DNA of 64,000 bases from Sphingomonas sp. CFBP 13720 (GTDB lineage Bacteria; Pseudomonadota; Alphaproteobacteria; Sphingomonadales; Sphingomonadaceae). Position numbers and translations under genes: made by a program. Where the stretch lies: NCBI RefSeq assembly GCF_014842075.1, contig NZ_JACYVA010000009.1, forward strand, positions 62,001 through 126,000. The letters run 5' to 3'. The stretch's first letter is position 1; every line of letters begins with the position of its first letter. The notes under the pieces are model-generated. The model worked only from the letters and a program-made list of their open reading frames with translations. It made no database searches and was not told the origin of the DNA. Below, in pieces: positions 61,513 through 64,000 of the stretch.

Positions 61513-62724
61513 GTGATCCAATGTGACCATGTCTGGTTGGACGCCCGTCTCGCGACCATGGCGGGGGAGGGCATCGGCATCGTCGATGACGGTATGGTCG
61601 CGTGTACAGACGGCCGGATCGTGTATGCCGGTCCGGCCGCCGAAGCGCCGCTGCTTAGCGCAAGTACAACGACCCGTTGTACCGGACGCTGGATCACGCC
61701 GGGGATTGTCGATTGCCACACGCATCTGGTCTACGCTGGCAACCGGGCTGGTGAGTTCGAGGCCCGGCTGGCCGGCGCGACCTATGAGGACATCGCCCGG
61801 GCCGGCGGCGGCATTGCTTCGACCGTTTCGGCGACCCGCGCAGCCGACGCCCATGAGCTGCTCGCCGAGAGCCTGCCGCGGCTCGACGCTCTGCTAGCGC
61901 ACGGTGTTACGACAGTAGAAATTAAGTCAGGCTATGGACTGTCGCTTGAGCATGAAGCAAAAATGCTGCGCGTTGCTGGTGCGTTGGCAAACGTGCGCAA
62001 CGTCCGCGTCCGTCGGACCTTTCTCGGCGCGCATGCCGTGCCGGCCGAATGGCGGCATAATCCGGACGGCTACGTTACCCACATTGTCGACTGCATGTTG
62101 CCCACCATTGCGGCAGAAGGACTTGCCGATGCCGTGGATGCGTTCTGCGAAGGGATCGGCTTCAGTCCGGCGCAGGTCGAGCTCGTGTTCGCCGCTGCTG
62201 CACGCGCTGGCCTACCGATAAAGTTGCATGCCGAACAATTGTCAAATCTCCACGGCGCTACGCTGGCGGCACGCATGGGGGCGTTGTCGGCGGATCATCT
62301 GGAACATGCGGATGAGGAAGCGGTAGCGGCCATGGCGCAAGCGGGTACTGTGGCTGTGCTGCTACCAGGCGCGTTCTACTTCACGCGCGAAGATCGTTTG
62401 CCGCCGGTCGGGCTACTGCGCTCGGCGGGCGTTCCCATCGCGGTTGCTACCGACTGCAATCCCGGCACCTCGCCACTGGTATCACCCCTGCTGGCGATGA
62501 ACATGGCCGCCACGCTGTTTCGCCTTACGGTTGCCGAGTGCCTGATGGGCACGACCCGGGTTGCGGCAAACGCTTTGGGTATCGGGGATAAGATCGGAAC
62601 GCTCGAAGCCGGCAAGGCGTGCGACCTTGCCATATGGGACGTCGGGTCCCCGGCCGAACTTGTCTACGGCATCGGCAGCAACCCACTCCACGCTCGCATT
62701 TTTGGAGGAATCAATGTCGGTTGA
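61513..62724 (+). CDS. hutI: Imidazolonepropionase
   Basis: 403 aa amidohydrolase that opens the imidazolone ring to formimidoylglutamate. Metal-binding [46 protein letters not shown] and [11 protein letters not shown] are all in place. The start is GTG 61513 with AGGA eight bases upstream. The end overlaps the hutH start by 11 bases. Confidence 0.94.
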   Translation: MIQCDHVWLDARLATMAGEGIGIVDDGMVACTDGRIVYAGPAAEAPLLSASTTTRCTGRWITPGIVDCHTHLVYAGNRAGEFEARLAGATYEDIARAGGGIASTVSATRAADAHELLAESLPRLDALLAHGVTTVEIKSGYGLSLEHEAKMLRVAGALANVRNVRVRRTFLGAHAVPAEWRHNPDGYVTHIVDCMLPTIAAEGLADAVDAFCEGIGFSPAQVELVFAAAARAGLPIKLHAEQLSNLHGATLAARMGALSADHLEHADEEAVAAMAQAGTVAVLLPGAFYFTREDRLPPVGLLRSAGVPIAVATDCNPGTSPLVSPLLAMNMAATLFRLTVAECLMGTTRVAANALGIGDKIGTLEAGKACDLAIWDVGSPAELVYGIGSNPLHARIFGGINVG

Positions 62725-64000
62725 AATCACGCCGGGCACCATGGCGTTAGCACAGTGGCGCGCCATTTACTTTGGGGAGGCGGCGTATCTCGACACCGCT
62801 TGCCTGCCTGCAGTCCAAGCTGCCGCAGCAGTGATTGCCCGCATCGTAGGACAGGACGCGGCCGTGTACGGCGTGAATACCGGCTTCGGAAAGCTGGCGT
62901 CGGTCCGCATTGCACCCAGCGATCTTGTCCAGCTGCAACGTAACATCGTGCTAAGCCACGCCGCCGGCATCGGCAAGCCGATGTCGGCCCCGGTCGCGCG
63001 TCTAATGATGGCATTGAAGATCGCCAGCCTTGGTCGTGGCGCGTCCGGCATCCGGGAGGAAACGCTACTCCTGCTGGACGCGATGCTGCGACAAGACCTG
63101 ATCCCGTTAGTGCCTGAACAAGGTTCCGTCGGCGCATCGGGTGATCTGGCTCCGCTCGCCCACATGACGGCAGCGATGATAGGCGTCGGCCACATCCTCG
63201 ATACCGACGGCGTCCCACAGCCGGCGGACGATATGTTGCGCCAGGCGGGATTATCTCCGGTGATTTTGGTTGCTAAGGAAGGATTGGCGCTGCTGAACGG
63301 AACTCAGTTCTCCACGGCACAAGCGTTGGCGGGATTGTTCGAAGCCGAGCGGGTGTTCGCCGCCTCTCTGGTCGCAGGTGCTCTGTCGGTGGAAGCGGCG
63401 CGCGGTTCCGACACTCCCTTCGACCCGCGCATTCATGCTTTGCGGGGGCATCGGGGCCAGGCAGAGGTTGCAGGTGCATTAGGCGCGCTGGTGCGAGGCT
63501 CAGCAATCCGTGAGTCGCATCGTACGGACGACCCGCGAGTGCAGGATCCGTACTGCCTGCGCTGCCAGCCACAGGTGATGGGAGCCGTCCTTGATCTACT
63601 ACGGCAGGCGGGTACGACGCTGGGCATTGAGGCAAATGCCGTGTCGGACAACCCACTGATCGTCACCAACGACGAAGTGCTCTCGGGCGGAAATTTTCAC
63701 GCCGAGCCGGTCGCCTTCGCCGCCGACATGATTGCGATGGCAATCTGCGAGATCGGCTCGATCTCGGAGCGGCGCACCGCGATGCTCGTAGATCCAGCAC
63801 TGTCGGGGTTGCCCGCTTTCCTCACGCCGCGTCCTGGGCTCAACTCCGGCTTCATGATCCCGCAAGTGACCGCGGCGGCGTTAGTCTCGGAGAACAGGCA
63901 GCGCGCGATGCCGGCCAGCGTGGACTCAATTCCTACGTCCGCCAATCAGGAAGATCACGTCTCGATGGCGGCGCATGGTGCCCGGAGACTGATGCCGATG
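62714..64000 (+). CDS. hutH: Histidine ammonia-lyase, C-terminus beyond window
   Basis: The frame from ATG 62714 is open to the window end (429 codons of about 510). It deaminates histidine to urocanate. The Ala-Ser-Gly triplet at 141-143 ([15 protein letters not shown]), which forms the MIO cofactor, is intact, as are [22 protein letters not shown] and [27 protein letters not shown] gives a strong ribosome site. Order hutI-hutH divergent from hutF-hutC; hutU is not in the window. Confidence 0.94.
   Translation, partial: MSVEITPGTMALAQWRAIYFGEAAYLDTACLPAVQAAAAVIARIVGQDAAVYGVNTGFGKLASVRIAPSDLVQLQRNIVLSHAAGIGKPMSAPVARLMMALKIASLGRGASGIREETLLLLDAMLRQDLIPLVPEQGSVGASGDLAPLAHMTAAMIGVGHILDTDGVPQPADDMLRQAGLSPVILVAKEGLALLNGTQFSTAQALAGLFEAERVFAASLVAGALSVEAARGSDTPFDPRIHALRGHRGQAEVAGALGALVRGSAIRESHRTDDPRVQDPYCLRCQPQVMGAVLDLLRQAGTTLGIEANAVSDNPLIVTNDEVLSGGNFHAEPVAFAADMIAMAICEIGSISERRTAMLVDPALSGLPAFLTPRPGLNSGFMIPQVTAAALVSENRQRAMPASVDSIPTSANQEDHVSMAAHGARRLMPM

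Noticed and set aside
1..64000. CRISPR array, tRNA or rRNA genes
   Set aside because: No regularly spaced repeats beyond one 27-base duplication, and no tRNA-like cloverleaf or rRNA sequence noticed.

Overview
The window looks like a chromosome segment of a GC-rich alphaproteobacterium of the Sphingomonas type. The signs are a sphingomonad-style gene transfer agent (GTA) cluster, four large TonB-dependent receptors or their equivalents, a hut operon with HutF and HutC, a CtrA-type regulator fragment, and the protein families DUF6127, DUF2793 and DUF3606. I saw no tRNA, rRNA, CRISPR array or phage integrase.

Layout. (1) 1-11578: end of a YbhB-like gene, a membrane GGDEF-EAL c-di-GMP enzyme, then a sugar uptake locus (ABC ATPase, two permeases, a binding lipoprotein and a divergent TonB receptor), followed by a glycosyltransferase and a membrane acyltransferase. 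(2) 11592-26875: the GTA cluster. On the minus strand lie a 56-aa gene and a ParS/MbcA-type antitoxin-domain gene. Divergent from them runs small terminase, large terminase, an inserted 61-aa + DUF2335 pair, portal, DUF6127, protease, capsid, head-tail and tail proteins, hub, peptidase, a large tip protein and DUF2793. A GAAC-N7-GAAC element (alphaproteobacterial LexA-box form) sits in the divergent promoter. (3) 26983-28113: an OmpA-family outer membrane protein with a strong terminator. (4) 28346-56003: a region bracketed by two decayed IS6-type elements in the same orientation. It holds a polysaccharide-degradation locus (GH5, sugar dehydrogenase, GH2 with malectin-like domain, GH95 fucosidase, CE15-like esterase, TonB receptor), an IS5-type element, AraC/SDR and other accessory genes, a sorbosone-dehydrogenase-like lipoprotein, a metallophosphoesterase, DUF3606, nicotinamidase, fructose-bisphosphatase, an OpgC-like protein, and several gene remnants including a broken ctrA receiver domain cut by the right IS. 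(5) 56128-64000: another TonB receptor with a strong terminator, then hutC-hutF divergent from hutI-hutH (hutH runs off the window).

How the genes work together. The TonB receptors with their ABC transporter or hydrolases form two carbohydrate-acquisition systems. The second carries a shared TCGTATGA-type motif in its promoters, probably an operator of a regulator outside the window. The GTA genes are packed with ATGA/GTGA overlaps and encode a complete small-head, short-tape particle without integration functions. The hut genes convert histidine towards glutamate by the HutF route, with a HutC-like operator in the divergent promoter. Functions are assigned by recognising motifs and family character in the translations; no database search was run.
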